The notes: generated from the sequence alone by a model not told the origin. A stretch of DNA of 64,000 nt from Paraburkholderia guartelaensis (GCF_004353905.1 NZ_SMOD01000012.1:62001-126000), one strand, 5' to 3'. Positions 41,293-49,877 are shown, counted from the first letter of the stretch. Made by a program: numbers and translations.

Positions 41293-42210
41293 TCACTTGC
41301 GCGGTGCGGCCTTCAGGCTGGCTTGGTACCGGCGAGTTTCCTGCCAGAACGCCCGAGCCACGGGAGAAAGACGGTTTTCATTCAGGCACACCAGGCCGAT
41401 GCGTCGTGAAGTGCCAGGGGAGAGAGGGCGGAAGACGGTGCCGTTATACCGATCCGGCAGCGCCAGCTTCGCCAGGACCGAGATGCCCTTTCCGCTGGCA
41501 ACCAATTCCAGTATGGACATCAGCTGCAGCAATTCGTAGGTCACCCGCGGTCGTAATCCGTTCCTGGAAAACAATCTGGTGACCAGGTCCTGTGACCCTG
41601 CGCGTGTAAGGATAAAAGGGTCAACTGTCATCTCACCAAGGGGAACGGTCTCCAGTTTTGCCAGGGCGTGGCCGGACGGCAAAACCGCGACAAGCTCATC
41701 AACGGCGAGAGTTTGCGAATCGAAGTCTGATTTCGGCAGCGTGACCGCAGCGAGTTCCAGACGGCGCTCGATCAAATCTCGTGACGTTTGTTCATCGGGC
41801 TTTTCAGTCACCACAACGTCAACGCCAGGATAGCGAGCCTTGAACCGCTCTATGAGGGGCGGAAGAACCCTTATCGTGGCGCTCGCGCCGAACGAGCCCA
41901 GGCGTAACAACCCGGTCTTTAGCTCCGCGCCGGCCAGTGCGGTTGCCTGGACCAGCTGGAGTGACGCGAAGACATCGCGAACATGCGGGAGAACGTGTTC
42001 GCCGGTATAGGTCAGGGCGATCCCCGATGCGTTGCGGTCGACCAGTTCCGTTCCGAGTGCGGTCTCCAAGGCGCGCAAGGCGTGACTGGTCGCGGAGGGC
42101 GACATTCCCAGCTTCGCGCCAGCTCCCGCGATTCCGTCAGAAGAGGTGAGGGCCAGCAGAAGCTCGAGCTGCCGGAGCGTCGGTGAAGTTGTTCCTGTTC
42201 GGCGTGCCAT
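41293..42210 (-). CDS. LysR family regulator of the sulfur island
   Basis: A 305-residue LysR-type regulator. The N-terminal winged helix is at about 10-70 (LRQLELLLALTSSDGIAGAGAKLGMSPSATSHALRALE in parts, LVDRN), followed by the effector domain (GLLRLGSFGASATIRVLPPLIERFKARYPGVDV). The start is the ATG at 42208-42210; a further 21 codons upstream overlap operator DNA. It lies between the thiol dioxygenase operon and the divergent thioesterase-to-MFS operon, and TTGAA-N6-TTCAA palindromes are upstream of both, so it should control the whole island. The co-inducer is unknown; a thiol, sulfinate or S-substituted cysteine is plausible. Confidence 0.9.
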   Translation of the reverse strand: MARRTGTTSPTLRQLELLLALTSSDGIAGAGAKLGMSPSATSHALRALETALGTELVDRNASGIALTYTGEHVLPHVRDVFASLQLVQATALAGAELKTGLLRLGSFGASATIRVLPPLIERFKARYPGVDVVVTEKPDEQTSRDLIERRLELAAVTLPKSDFDSQTLAVDELVAVLPSGHALAKLETVPLGEMTVDPFILTRAGSQDLVTRLFSRNGLRPRVTYELLQLMSILELVASGKGISVLAKLALPDRYNGTVFRPLSPGTSRRIGLVCLNENRLSPVARAFWQETRRYQASLKAAPRK

Positions 42211-42225
42211 TGAGTCAGATCTCAA
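42210..42225. promoter_or_regulatory. LysR autoregulatory site overlapping its start codon
   Basis: TTGAGTCAGATCTCAA, a TTGAG-N6-CTCAA palindrome. Its core TCAGAT is the reverse complement of the ATCTGA part of the two other sites, which supports one binding protein. Its overlap with the regulator start fits negative autoregulation. Confidence 0.5.
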
Positions 42226-42309
42226 GTTTGTGGTCGATCCATGAATCTTATTTTTAGCCTTGCACCGCTGCAAGTCCTTGCGGGCGTTTGGGGCCAGTCC
42301 TCCACATAG

Positions 42310-42325
42310 TTGAATCTGATTTCAA
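42310..42325. promoter_or_regulatory. LysR-type operator upstream of the thioesterase operon
   Basis: TTGAATCTGATTTCAA, one base different from the site upstream of the thiol dioxygenase, and again 120 bases before a start codon (42445). This equal spacing at both target operons is a strong sign of a real activation site. Confidence 0.72.
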
Positions 42326-42444
42326 TTGTTCATGAAGAACATGAAACGTACGATTCGTTCATGTGATGAAGCACGGTGGACTGGGCGCCAGACGGGCAAT
42401 TCCTTGCTGGCGGCAGGCATCTCATCCGACATGGAGGCGAACAG

Positions 42445-42918
42445 ATGTCTACACGCGCAATACAAGATTCCTATCCCCCGGAGTTTGCACACTGCTACGG
42501 CTGCGGTACGGGCAATCCACACGGCCATCACCTTAAGAGCTATCTCATCGGGGGTGAAACGGTCGCCAGGTTTACACCGGACCGTCGGTACACCGGCGGT
42601 GTTCCCGACCATGTATATGGCGGGATGATCGTTTCGCTTCTCGATTGCCACGGTGCGGCATCGGCAGCCGCGTTCTCCGGTCAGAAGGACGAGCGGCATG
42701 TGGGCGACTGCTCGCAGCCAATTCGTTTTGTGACGGCGTCTCTCAAGGTCGATTTCAGGCAGCCCACTCCACTCGGGGTTGAACTGGTGATCAAAGGCCG
42801 CCTTCGTTCACTGGAGGGGCGAAAGGCCTGGATAGATCTGACTTTGAGCGCGGGCGAGGTGACCTGTGCTGTCGGCGAGATGCTGGCGATTCGACTGCAG
42901 GACCCTACGTGCTGTTGA
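42445..42918 (+). CDS. PaaI-type hotdog thioesterase
   Basis: A 157-residue hotdog-fold acyl-CoA thioesterase. The N-terminal FAHCYGCGTGNPHGHHLKSY is the Cys/His-rich motif of small PaaI-like thioesterases, and VYGGMIVSLLDCHGAASAAA carries the GG-x-D/E-type active-site helix with Asp in LLDC. GGAGG lies before the ATG at 42445. It is first in a run of same-strand genes that includes a CoA-transferase, so it may free CoA from dead-end thioesters such as acrylyl- or sulfinoacyl-CoA; that is inference. Confidence 0.85.
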   Translation: MSTRAIQDSYPPEFAHCYGCGTGNPHGHHLKSYLIGGETVARFTPDRRYTGGVPDHVYGGMIVSLLDCHGAASAAAFSGQKDERHVGDCSQPIRFVTASLKVDFRQPTPLGVELVIKGRLRSLEGRKAWIDLTLSAGEVTCAVGEMLAIRLQDPTCC

Positions 42919-43065
42919 CCGGGATTCACTGCCCTGGTCCCATCAAAGCCAACGCGCATCACCACAGCATTTGAGGCGCTGAGCCTCGCCATAACAAGAA
43001 CGATAAAACGTACCAACGCCTTGTCGCGTTCGCGCGCCACGGTGTTCACATACAAGGAGACAGGC

Positions 43066-44355
43066 TTGAACACTTTGAATGAGCTGGAAATTTCCGCTGA
43101 AACTTTTGGCAGGGTACCGTTCACGCGATATGACATGGGATGGGTCATCCTATGCATTGGCATGGCGATTGGTTCGGGTATTGTTTTTCTGCCGGTGCAA
43201 GTTGGCATCACAGGTGTGTGGGTGTTTGCTGCATCAGTCATGGTTGCGTATCCAGCGATGTACATGATGCAAAAACTGTACTTGCAGACGCTATCCGAAA
43301 GTTCCGAATGCGAGAACTATGCCGGAATCATTACGCAGTATCTCGGGAAGAATTGGGGCATCTTCCTCGCTGTGGTGTATTTCTTCATGCTGGTAAAAGG
43401 AATGCTCGCCTATTCACTGGCGGTGACCTTCGACACAGCCAAGTATCTACAGACCTACGGCATAACGAGGGGACTGCTCTCCGACAGCCCGCTTTTTTCG
43501 CTGGCGCTACTTTGTGCTCTGGTGCTCATCGCCGCACAGGGGGAGAAGCTGATCATCAAGGTGTCCAGCCCGCTGGTGCTCTTCAAGCTCTGTGTGGTGG
43601 TGCTTTTGGGGGTAGTGATGATCCCGCATTGGGATGTCGCCATGAATCTGCCTTCGCTGCCAACGCTCAAACGGTTCGTGATCGACACCGTTTTGACAGC
43701 CCCGTTTACCTTGTTTTCAATCATGTTTGTGCAGATCCTGAGCCCGATGAACATCGCGTTTCGCAAAGTAGAGAAGGACCCGAGGATTGCCACTTATCGT
43801 GCATTTCGTGCCAATCGCGTCGCGTATGTCATCCTCGTAGTCGCGATACTGTTCTTCGCTACTTCATTTTCCTTTGTACTTTCGCACGACCAGGCTCTGT
43901 CGGCCAAAGCGCAGAATATCTCGGCACTGGCGCTGGCGGGCAGCGTCATCCCCGGAAATGGCGTGCTGTATATGTCTACTGCCCTCGATATTTTCGCGAT
44001 AGTCACGGCCTTTCTCGGCATCTATCTGGGACTCGAAGAGGCGATCAAAGGGGTGGTGATGAATCTCGTCACACGCTTCATTCCGCATGAGCGTGTCAAT
44101 GTTCGTGTGGTATCTGTCGGAATCTGCGCATTCATCGTGATCGGCCTATGGGCATGGGTACAGACGCGATTTTCCATCATCCTGCTGCAGCAACTCGCGG
44201 CACCGATTTATGGTATCGCGTCATTCTTCGTTCCTTGTTTGCTCGCGTATAAGGTACCTGCACTCAGGAAATACCGCTCTCCACGCGTGTGGTGCGTATT
44301 CGTATTCGGCATCATTTTGTGTTTGTCGCCAGTGCTGAAAGCCATGGGCTACTGA
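43066..44355 (+). CDS. Amino-acid permease, HAAAP family (SdaC/CyuP-like)
   Basis: A 429-residue permease with 11 hydrophobic helices. DMGWVILCIGMAIGSGIVFLPVQVG is the typical helix 1 of the hydroxy/aromatic amino acid permease family, which includes serine (SdaC), threonine (TdcC) and cysteine (CyuP/YhaO) carriers. AAGGAG lies 7 bases before a TTG at 43066, which I take as start; an earlier TTG at 43021 has no ribosome site. Codon use is less GC-rich than in flanking core genes. Its place before a C-S lyase suggests import of cysteine or an S-substituted cysteine. Confidence 0.88.
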   Translation: MNTLNELEISAETFGRVPFTRYDMGWVILCIGMAIGSGIVFLPVQVGITGVWVFAASVMVAYPAMYMMQKLYLQTLSESSECENYAGIITQYLGKNWGIFLAVVYFFMLVKGMLAYSLAVTFDTAKYLQTYGITRGLLSDSPLFSLALLCALVLIAAQGEKLIIKVSSPLVLFKLCVVVLLGVVMIPHWDVAMNLPSLPTLKRFVIDTVLTAPFTLFSIMFVQILSPMNIAFRKVEKDPRIATYRAFRANRVAYVILVVAILFFATSFSFVLSHDQALSAKAQNISALALAGSVIPGNGVLYMSTALDIFAIVTAFLGIYLGLEEAIKGVVMNLVTRFIPHERVNVRVVSVGICAFIVIGLWAWVQTRFSIILLQQLAAPIYGIASFFVPCLLAYKVPALRKYRSPRVWCVFVFGIILCLSPVLKAMGY

Positions 44356-44406
44356 TATGACTGCGAGCACTGTTTGCGAAATGGATGATGAGAGGGGTGG
44401 AACACG

Positions 44407-45633
44407 ATGACGCAAGATGCAGGTGTGATCACGATCAGTAGGTCTCGATTTGACTTCGATACCGTAGTAGACCGCAGCAGCAGCAATTCCTTGAAATGGG
44501 GAGGGCCGGTGGACGACACGACCCCAGTCAATGCACTGGCCAGGCCGTTACCCATGTGGGTGGCGGACATGGATTTCCGGTCTCCGCCCGCCGTGATCGA
44601 CGCACTGCACGATGCCGTCGCGCATGGCGTCTACGGCTATGCCGCCGGTCCAACGAAGGATTATCTGAATGCTGTGACTGGGTGGCAGCAGCGGCGTTTC
44701 GGCTGGGATGTGCCCCGAGAGTGGGTGGTGCCGGTGGCCAGCGTGATTGTCGCGCTCAAGACCATTCTGCAGGCGTTTTCACAGCCAGGCGACTCGGTGC
44801 TCATCCAGCCGCCGGTCTATGTGCACTTTCACCATGACGTGATGGTCAATGGTCGCCACCCGACCATGGCGCCACTGCGGTTCGACGGTGAGCGCTACCG
44901 CTTTGACGCACAGGTGTTCGAAGAGGCGATTCGCGACAACACGAGGATCTTCGTCCTCTCTAATCCGCACAATCCGACCGGCAACGTGTGGACCGAGGAG
45001 GAGCTACGGACCATGGGCGAGATCTGCCTGAAGCACGGGGTGCTGGTGATAGCCGATGAAATTCATTGCGACTTTGTATTGGCTCAAGGGAGAAAGCACA
45101 CACCTTTTGCCTCGCTAGACCGTCGGTTCGCTCACAACAGCATCACATGTACGTCTGCAAGCAAGACATTCAATCTCGCCGGTTTGCAGTGCGGCAATAT
45201 GTTCATTGCCGATAAGGTCAAGCGCGACGAAGTCATGCGGACCATCGAGAGAAATCACAACGCCCGCATCAATCTGCTCGGCATGGTCGCCACGGAAGCC
45301 GCATTCACGCATGGAGACGACTGGGTGGACGAACTGGTGGCTTACGTCGCCCGGAACCAGCGGCACTTTGCCGAGCGCATCAACGCGTTGGGCGCGGGCC
45401 TGAAGGTGATCGACATGGATTCGCTCTATCTGGCCTGGATTGACTGCCGAGGGCTCGACATGACGCCTGAGGCACTCGACGAATTCTTGCTCGCCAACGC
45501 GCGCGTGTGGCTGGACAAAGGTCCCAAATTCGGCGTTGAAGGGCACGGATTTATGCGTGCCAATCTCGGCTGCCCACGCCAGACGGTGGATCTGGCGATC
45601 GAGCGGATTTCCAGGGCGCTCGCAAGGCGTTGA
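44407..45633 (+). CDS. patB: PLP-dependent C-S lyase, MalY/PatB family
   Basis: A 408-residue fold type I aminotransferase-like lyase. PLP contacts: SNPHNPTGNVWTEEEL, VIADEIHCDF (Asp for the pyridine N) and TSASKTFNLAGLQCGN with the Schiff-base Lys. LPMWVADMDFRSPPAVIDAL is the MalY/PatB hallmark, distinct from AspC aminotransferases. It performs beta-elimination on cystathionine or other S-substituted cysteines, giving pyruvate, ammonia and a thiol. The ATG at 44407 is 51 bases after the permease. The thiol product could be the substrate of the dioxygenase at 40540-41118. The symbol denotes the family. Confidence 0.9.
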   Translation: MTQDAGVITISRSRFDFDTVVDRSSSNSLKWGGPVDDTTPVNALARPLPMWVADMDFRSPPAVIDALHDAVAHGVYGYAAGPTKDYLNAVTGWQQRRFGWDVPREWVVPVASVIVALKTILQAFSQPGDSVLIQPPVYVHFHHDVMVNGRHPTMAPLRFDGERYRFDAQVFEEAIRDNTRIFVLSNPHNPTGNVWTEEELRTMGEICLKHGVLVIADEIHCDFVLAQGRKHTPFASLDRRFAHNSITCTSASKTFNLAGLQCGNMFIADKVKRDEVMRTIERNHNARINLLGMVATEAAFTHGDDWVDELVAYVARNQRHFAERINALGAGLKVIDMDSLYLAWIDCRGLDMTPEALDEFLLANARVWLDKGPKFGVEGHGFMRANLGCPRQTVDLAIERISRALARR

Positions 45634-45800
45634 GGACCGTTGTCAGGTGCCTCGCGGATGTGTTTTTGCCTATGCGCTGTCCCCGGCTTCGCCGTGGATC
45701 CGGCGCGTTTGCAAGATGCTTTTTTAGTCGTGTGCTTTTAGTAGTTTCAAGTGTCTTTATTCGTAAGTTTTTCTAAACGTAGTATTTAAAGGAGTAGAAA

Positions 45801-46142
45801 ATGATCAACGATTGGGCTGAACTTCTCTCGAACCAACGTGCTGCCGGTGCAAATCTCTCCAAGGCAAACGCGCCGGTCGTCAAGGCGTTCTTTGGTTTGA
45901 ACGAGTCGCTGAATGAAGGAAAGGCGCTTGATCTCAAGACTCGCGAACTGATCGCGTTGGCTGTGGCGGTCACCACGCGATGCGAGGGGTGCCTCGCTTC
46001 TCATGCCGCGGCTGCCCAGAAAGCAGGGGCAACCAAACAGGAAGTTGCAGAGGCACTCGGAACCGCGATTGCACTCAATGCCGGGGCCGCCTTTGTCTAT
46101 TCTGCACGGGCGCTGGAAGCGTTTGATCAGTTTGGCAGCTGA
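45801..46142 (+). CDS. AhpD-like carboxymuconolactone decarboxylase family protein
   Basis: A 113-residue alkylhydroperoxidase-D-fold protein. LDLKTRELIALAVAVTTRCEGCLASHAAAAQKAGAT contains the redox pair Cys61-x2-Cys64 and the proton-relay His68. Such proteins reduce peroxides or handle thiol-disulfide exchange with a lipoyl partner. AAGGAG lies 9 bases before the ATG. It is located between the C-S lyase and the CoA-transferase, where it could control thiol/disulfide state of intermediates. The 167-base gap before it is AT-rich and may hold a secondary promoter. Confidence 0.88.
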   Translation: MINDWAELLSNQRAAGANLSKANAPVVKAFFGLNESLNEGKALDLKTRELIALAVAVTTRCEGCLASHAAAAQKAGATKQEVAEALGTAIALNAGAAFVYSARALEAFDQFGS

Positions 46143-46169
46143 TATGGAACGTTCTGACGGTGATATCGC

Positions 46170-47369
46170 ATGAAATCTGAGCCGATGATGGCACTGTCCG
46201 GCATCAAGGTCCTCGATCTTTCGCGTATTCTGGCTGGGCCGAGTGCGGCCCAGTTGCTTGGCGATCTTGGCGCAGATGTCGTCAAGGTGGAAAAGCCTGA
46301 AGAAGGCGACGATACGCGCAAATGGGGACCGCCGTATGTACGCGGGAAGTCGGGCGAGGATACGGACGAGAGCGCCTACTACCTCTCTGCCAATCGCAAC
46401 AAGCGGTCGATTGCCATCGACATCGCCTCTGAAGCTGGCCGGGCGCTTGTATATCGGCTGATCGCGCAGGCCGACGTTCTGGTGGAGAACTACAAGGTCG
46501 GTGGCCTTGCCAGGTACGGCCTGGCATACGAGCAGATCAAAGACCGCTATCCGCGTCTGATCTATTGCTCGGTCACGGGGTTCGGGCACACGGGTCCTTA
46601 TGCCAGCCGACCCGGCTACGACTTTCTGATTCAGGGTATGGGCGGCATCATGAGCCTGACCGGCGTGCCGGAAGGTGAGCCGATGAAGGTGGGGGTGGGC
46701 ATCGCTGATGTCATGACAGGCATGTATGCCGCCGTTGGAATTCTGGCGGCACTGCAGCATCGCCAGCGAACGGGAGAAGGGCAGCACATCGACATTTCCC
46801 TCCTCGATACGCAGATATCCTGGCTCGTCAACGCCGGCACGAACTATCTGACCGACGGGAAGCTACCGACGCGCCTGGGCAACGGCCACCCGAACATCGT
46901 TCCGTATCAGGTGTTCTCCACGGCGGATGCGCCGATGATCCTTGCCGTTGGCAACGACGCCCAATTCCGCCGGTTCTGCGAGGTGGCCGGGTTGGATGAA
47001 CTTGCGTCCGACGAGCGTTACACGACCAACCCGATGCGAATCCGTCATCGAACTGCTCTTTGCGAACTCGTCGATAACGCGCTGAGGAGGCAGCCTCGCG
47101 AGCTATGGCTGCGGGAACTCGAGGCAGCAGGTGTTCCGTGCGGGCCCGTGAACAATCTGCAGGACGTGTTTTCCGATCCACATGTCAAGGCCCGTGGCGC
47201 CGAACTGCGCATGCCGTGCGATTGGGCGGCAGACGGAGAGATTGGCCTTCTGGCAAATCCGCTGAAGATGTCCGCAACGCCACCGAGTTACAGGCGAGCG
47301 CCTCCGCGACTCAATGAGCACGCTGCCGAAGTACTGATGGATTGGCTTGGAAACACGAATGAGCTATAG
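46170..47369 (+). CDS. act: Class III CoA-transferase (CaiB/BaiF), probable 3-sulfinopropionate CoA-transferase (Act)
   Basis: A 399-residue family III CoA-transferase. LSGIKVLDLSRILAGPSAAQLLGDLGADVVKVE is the N-terminal hallmark, SRPGYDFLIQGMGG holds the catalytic Asp151, and GVGIADVMTGMYAAVGILAAL and GEGQHIDISLLDTQ follow. Act of Variovorax paradoxus TBEA6, which moves CoA from succinyl-CoA to 3-sulfinopropionate, belongs to this class and is paired with the desulfinase Acd. Here the next gene, 8 bases downstream, has the desulfinase residue pattern, so the same reaction is the best guess. An in-frame ATG pair at residues 6-7 is an alternative start. Other carboxylic acids remain possible. 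Confidence 0.85.
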   Translation: MKSEPMMALSGIKVLDLSRILAGPSAAQLLGDLGADVVKVEKPEEGDDTRKWGPPYVRGKSGEDTDESAYYLSANRNKRSIAIDIASEAGRALVYRLIAQADVLVENYKVGGLARYGLAYEQIKDRYPRLIYCSVTGFGHTGPYASRPGYDFLIQGMGGIMSLTGVPEGEPMKVGVGIADVMTGMYAAVGILAALQHRQRTGEGQHIDISLLDTQISWLVNAGTNYLTDGKLPTRLGNGHPNIVPYQVFSTADAPMILAVGNDAQFRRFCEVAGLDELASDERYTTNPMRIRHRTALCELVDNALRRQPRELWLRELEAAGVPCGPVNNLQDVFSDPHVKARGAELRMPCDWAADGEIGLLANPLKMSATPPSYRRAPPRLNEHAAEVLMDWLGNTNEL

Positions 47370-47377
47370 GAGAAACC

Positions 47378-48583
47378 ATGTACGACCTGACACCTGATCA
47401 ACTGATTCTGCAAGCGCAAGCCCGGGAACTCGCGCAATCTGTATTTGCTCCCACTGCTGCCGACACAGACGTCACTGAACAGTATCCCTGGAGCAACGTT
47501 GCTGCGCTGCGCGACGCTGGTTTCATGGGTATGACACTGCCAAAGAATCTCGGCGGGCGTGGTCTTTCTTACCTCGATACCGTGATCGTCATTGAAGAGA
47601 TGGCCAAGGCGTGTGCCACCATGGGGCGGATCACGGTAGAGGCCAATATGGGTGCAATTGGTGCCATCGCCAAATACGGCACCGAAGAACAACTGAAAGT
47701 GGCGGCGGATCTCGTTCTCGCGGGAGACAAGCCGGCAATCTGCATCTCCGAGCCAAATGCAGGCAGCGCCGCGAGCGAGATGACCACGCGCGCTGACAAG
47801 AAGGGGGATTACTACATCCTTAATGGAGAAAAGTACTGGATCACCGGCGGTGGTGTTTCAAAACTGCACCTGATATTCGCCCGGGTGTTCGACGACGGTG
47901 TGGAGCAAGGCATCGGCGCATTCATCTGCGTGCGCGATGACAACGCACCTGCAGAGCTCGTGGTGGGCCGGAGGCTTTACGCCATGGGAGTGCGCGGTAT
48001 CCCCGAGACCCATCTTGAGTTCCATGACCTGAAGATTCATCAGTCGATGCTGGTGATTCCGCCGGGAGGCCTGAAACGAGGATTTGCATCGTTGATGACG
48101 GCGTACAACGCGCAGCGCGTCGGTGCGGGCACGGTTGCACTGGGCATCGCGCAGGGCGCATTCGAAGAAGGTATGGCCTACCTCAAGTCCCGGCATCAGT
48201 TTGGTCGTCCCATCGCCGAATTTCAGGGACTCCAGTGGATGTTGGCCGACATGTCGACCCAACTGGAGGCTGCTCGTTTGCTCCTGCGTTCCGCTGCTGC
48301 CAGTGGTACGGACTTTCCGGACATCGACAAGGCAGCGCGGGCGAAAATCTTTGCGGCCGAAGCGGCCAACAAGGTGACCAACGACGCCCTGCAGTTCTAC
48401 GGATCGTCCGGCTACGGTCGACACAATCCGATGGAGCGGCATGTCCGTGACGCCCGCATGTTCACCATCGCTGGTGGCACAGCGCAGATTCTGCGCACGC
48501 AGGTCGCTTCGAAACTGCTCGGAATGAAGCTGCCACAGACACGTGAGGGCTACCTGCGAGCGGCAGAGGACAAGCCCGCCTGA
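47378..48583 (+). CDS. acd: Acyl-CoA dehydrogenase-fold protein, probable 3-sulfinopropionyl-CoA desulfinase (Acd)
   Basis: A 401-residue flavoprotein with the acyl-CoA dehydrogenase fold: N-terminal helices (1-115), beta domain (about 118-225; CISEPNAGSAASEM, WITGGG) and C-terminal helices. It lacks both usual catalytic bases. The MCAD-type Glu in the YEGT position is Gly366 (TIAGGTAQILR), and the isovaleryl-type Glu is Gln246 (YNAQRVGAG). Arg84 (TMGRITVEAN) is present. Arg84 and Gln246 at exactly these numbers are, as I recall, the marks of the Advenella mimigardefordensis desulfinase that splits 3-sulfinopropionyl-CoA to propionyl-CoA and sulfite. AGGAG precedes the ATG. Normal alpha,beta-dehydrogenation is unlikely. 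Confidence 0.85.
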   Translation: MYDLTPDQLILQAQARELAQSVFAPTAADTDVTEQYPWSNVAALRDAGFMGMTLPKNLGGRGLSYLDTVIVIEEMAKACATMGRITVEANMGAIGAIAKYGTEEQLKVAADLVLAGDKPAICISEPNAGSAASEMTTRADKKGDYYILNGEKYWITGGGVSKLHLIFARVFDDGVEQGIGAFICVRDDNAPAELVVGRRLYAMGVRGIPETHLEFHDLKIHQSMLVIPPGGLKRGFASLMTAYNAQRVGAGTVALGIAQGAFEEGMAYLKSRHQFGRPIAEFQGLQWMLADMSTQLEAARLLLRSAAASGTDFPDIDKAARAKIFAAEAANKVTNDALQFYGSSGYGRHNPMERHVRDARMFTIAGGTAQILRTQVASKLLGMKLPQTREGYLRAAEDKPA

Positions 48584-48653
48584 GCCAATACTGCTTTCGC
48601 GGTCGCGGCATGGTTTTTATACGTCCGGGGGCTCGCCCCCTGGCGAGTCACAG

Positions 48654-49877
48654 ATGAATCGTCAATTCCTTTTGTGCGCAGGTCGTGCTGGTACATGCAT
48701 GGGCACGATGGCATTCGTAGGCGCATTGCCAGTACTTCGCTCCGTGTGGCACATGGATGCAACCACGGCGGGTGCTATCCAGACTGCCTTTAATCTCTCC
48801 AACGCTCTTGCGCTCCTGGTCACCTCATGGCTATCCGACAGCCTCGGGGCCAAGCGCATGTATCTGATTTGCACATGGGCGGGTGCATGTGCACTGGTAG
48901 TATTCGCGATTTTCGCCAGGTCGCCGCACAGCGCGCTGATACTGATCGTGTTTGTGGGGCTGACGCAGGGAGGTGCCTATAGCCCGGCGCTACTCCTGGC
49001 TGCAGAACTGAGCGCTCCAGCTGCAAGGGGTCGTGCGATGGGACAGATTCTGGCGGCCGGCTCTTTCGGATATCTGCTTTCGGTGTCGCTCTCCATGTGG
49101 GTTGCGAAGTCTTACGGCCCGACGTTGGGTTTTGCCGTTTGCGCGGCAGGCGCCGTGGTCGGTGCGATCTTCGGCCAGCTCAGTCTCGACGGCGTCGAGA
49201 ATCGACCACACGCGCGTGTAACGGCAGCGCCTTCCGAAGCGATGCAATGGAAGAGCGTTTTTGGCCCCGCCTCCATATGTCTACTTGTCGGTTACGTCGC
49301 TCATTGCTGGGAGCTACTGGGTAGTTGGGCCTGGACCCCAACCCTCCTGGCGACGGTACTTCAGCCGTGCGGTTTTGGAGCAATGACCACGAGCTTGATC
49401 GTCGGATGTACGGTGCATCTATCGGGAATGGTAGCTTCCGGACTCGTCGGTGCACTGTCCGATCGGTGGGGACGTTCGCGCGTGCTCATTTGCGTTGGAG
49501 CAGCTGGAGCCATCTGTTCCATGCTTATGGGTTGGTCTTGGCATTGGGGACCCGGCTGGGTGATTGCACTGGCCGCGGTCGGTAGCTTCTTTATTCTCGC
49601 CGATTCCGGCGTTCTTTCAGCTGCGATGACTGACGAAGTGCCTCCTCGCTACCTCGGGCGTGTGATGGGAGTGCGGTCGATTCTGGGATTCGGGGCGGGG
49701 GCGTTGGCGCCAATGGCCTTCGGCGCAACGCTTGATTGGACTCATCAGTGGGGATGGGCGTATATGCCGCTTGCTGCTGGGGGATTCGTGGCGTCTATCG
49801 CGGCTCTGGCCCTTCGGACAATCGGCCGGCAGAATGCCAAAGGTTCGAATCGCTCACGCTCCGTAGTTGCTCAGTAG
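48654..49877 (+). CDS. MFS transporter at the end of the sulfur island
   Basis: A 407-residue carrier with 12 hydrophobic helices. SWLSDSLGAKRMYLIC between helices 2 and 3 and SDRWGRSRVLICVGAAGA in the second half are MFS loops. It resembles cyanate/nitrate-type and YybF-like carriers in helix pattern. The ATG at 48654 has only a weak ribosome site; the 70-base gap after acd contains GGGGGC-TC-GCCCCC (48627-48640), a possible attenuator. It may export sulfite or a sulfinate, or import substrate. No direct evidence. Confidence 0.83.
   Translation: MNRQFLLCAGRAGTCMGTMAFVGALPVLRSVWHMDATTAGAIQTAFNLSNALALLVTSWLSDSLGAKRMYLICTWAGACALVVFAIFARSPHSALILIVFVGLTQGGAYSPALLLAAELSAPAARGRAMGQILAAGSFGYLLSVSLSMWVAKSYGPTLGFAVCAAGAVVGAIFGQLSLDGVENRPHARVTAAPSEAMQWKSVFGPASICLLVGYVAHCWELLGSWAWTPTLLATVLQPCGFGAMTTSLIVGCTVHLSGMVASGLVGALSDRWGRSRVLICVGAAGAICSMLMGWSWHWGPGWVIALAAVGSFFILADSGVLSAAMTDEVPPRYLGRVMGVRSILGFGAGALAPMAFGATLDWTHQWGWAYMPLAAGGFVASIAALALRTIGRQNAKGSNRSRSVVAQ

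Noticed and set aside
49846..49860. GGTTCGAATC, which resembles the T loop of a tRNA
   Set aside because: It lies inside the end of the MFS gene and no acceptor or anticodon stem can be formed around it.
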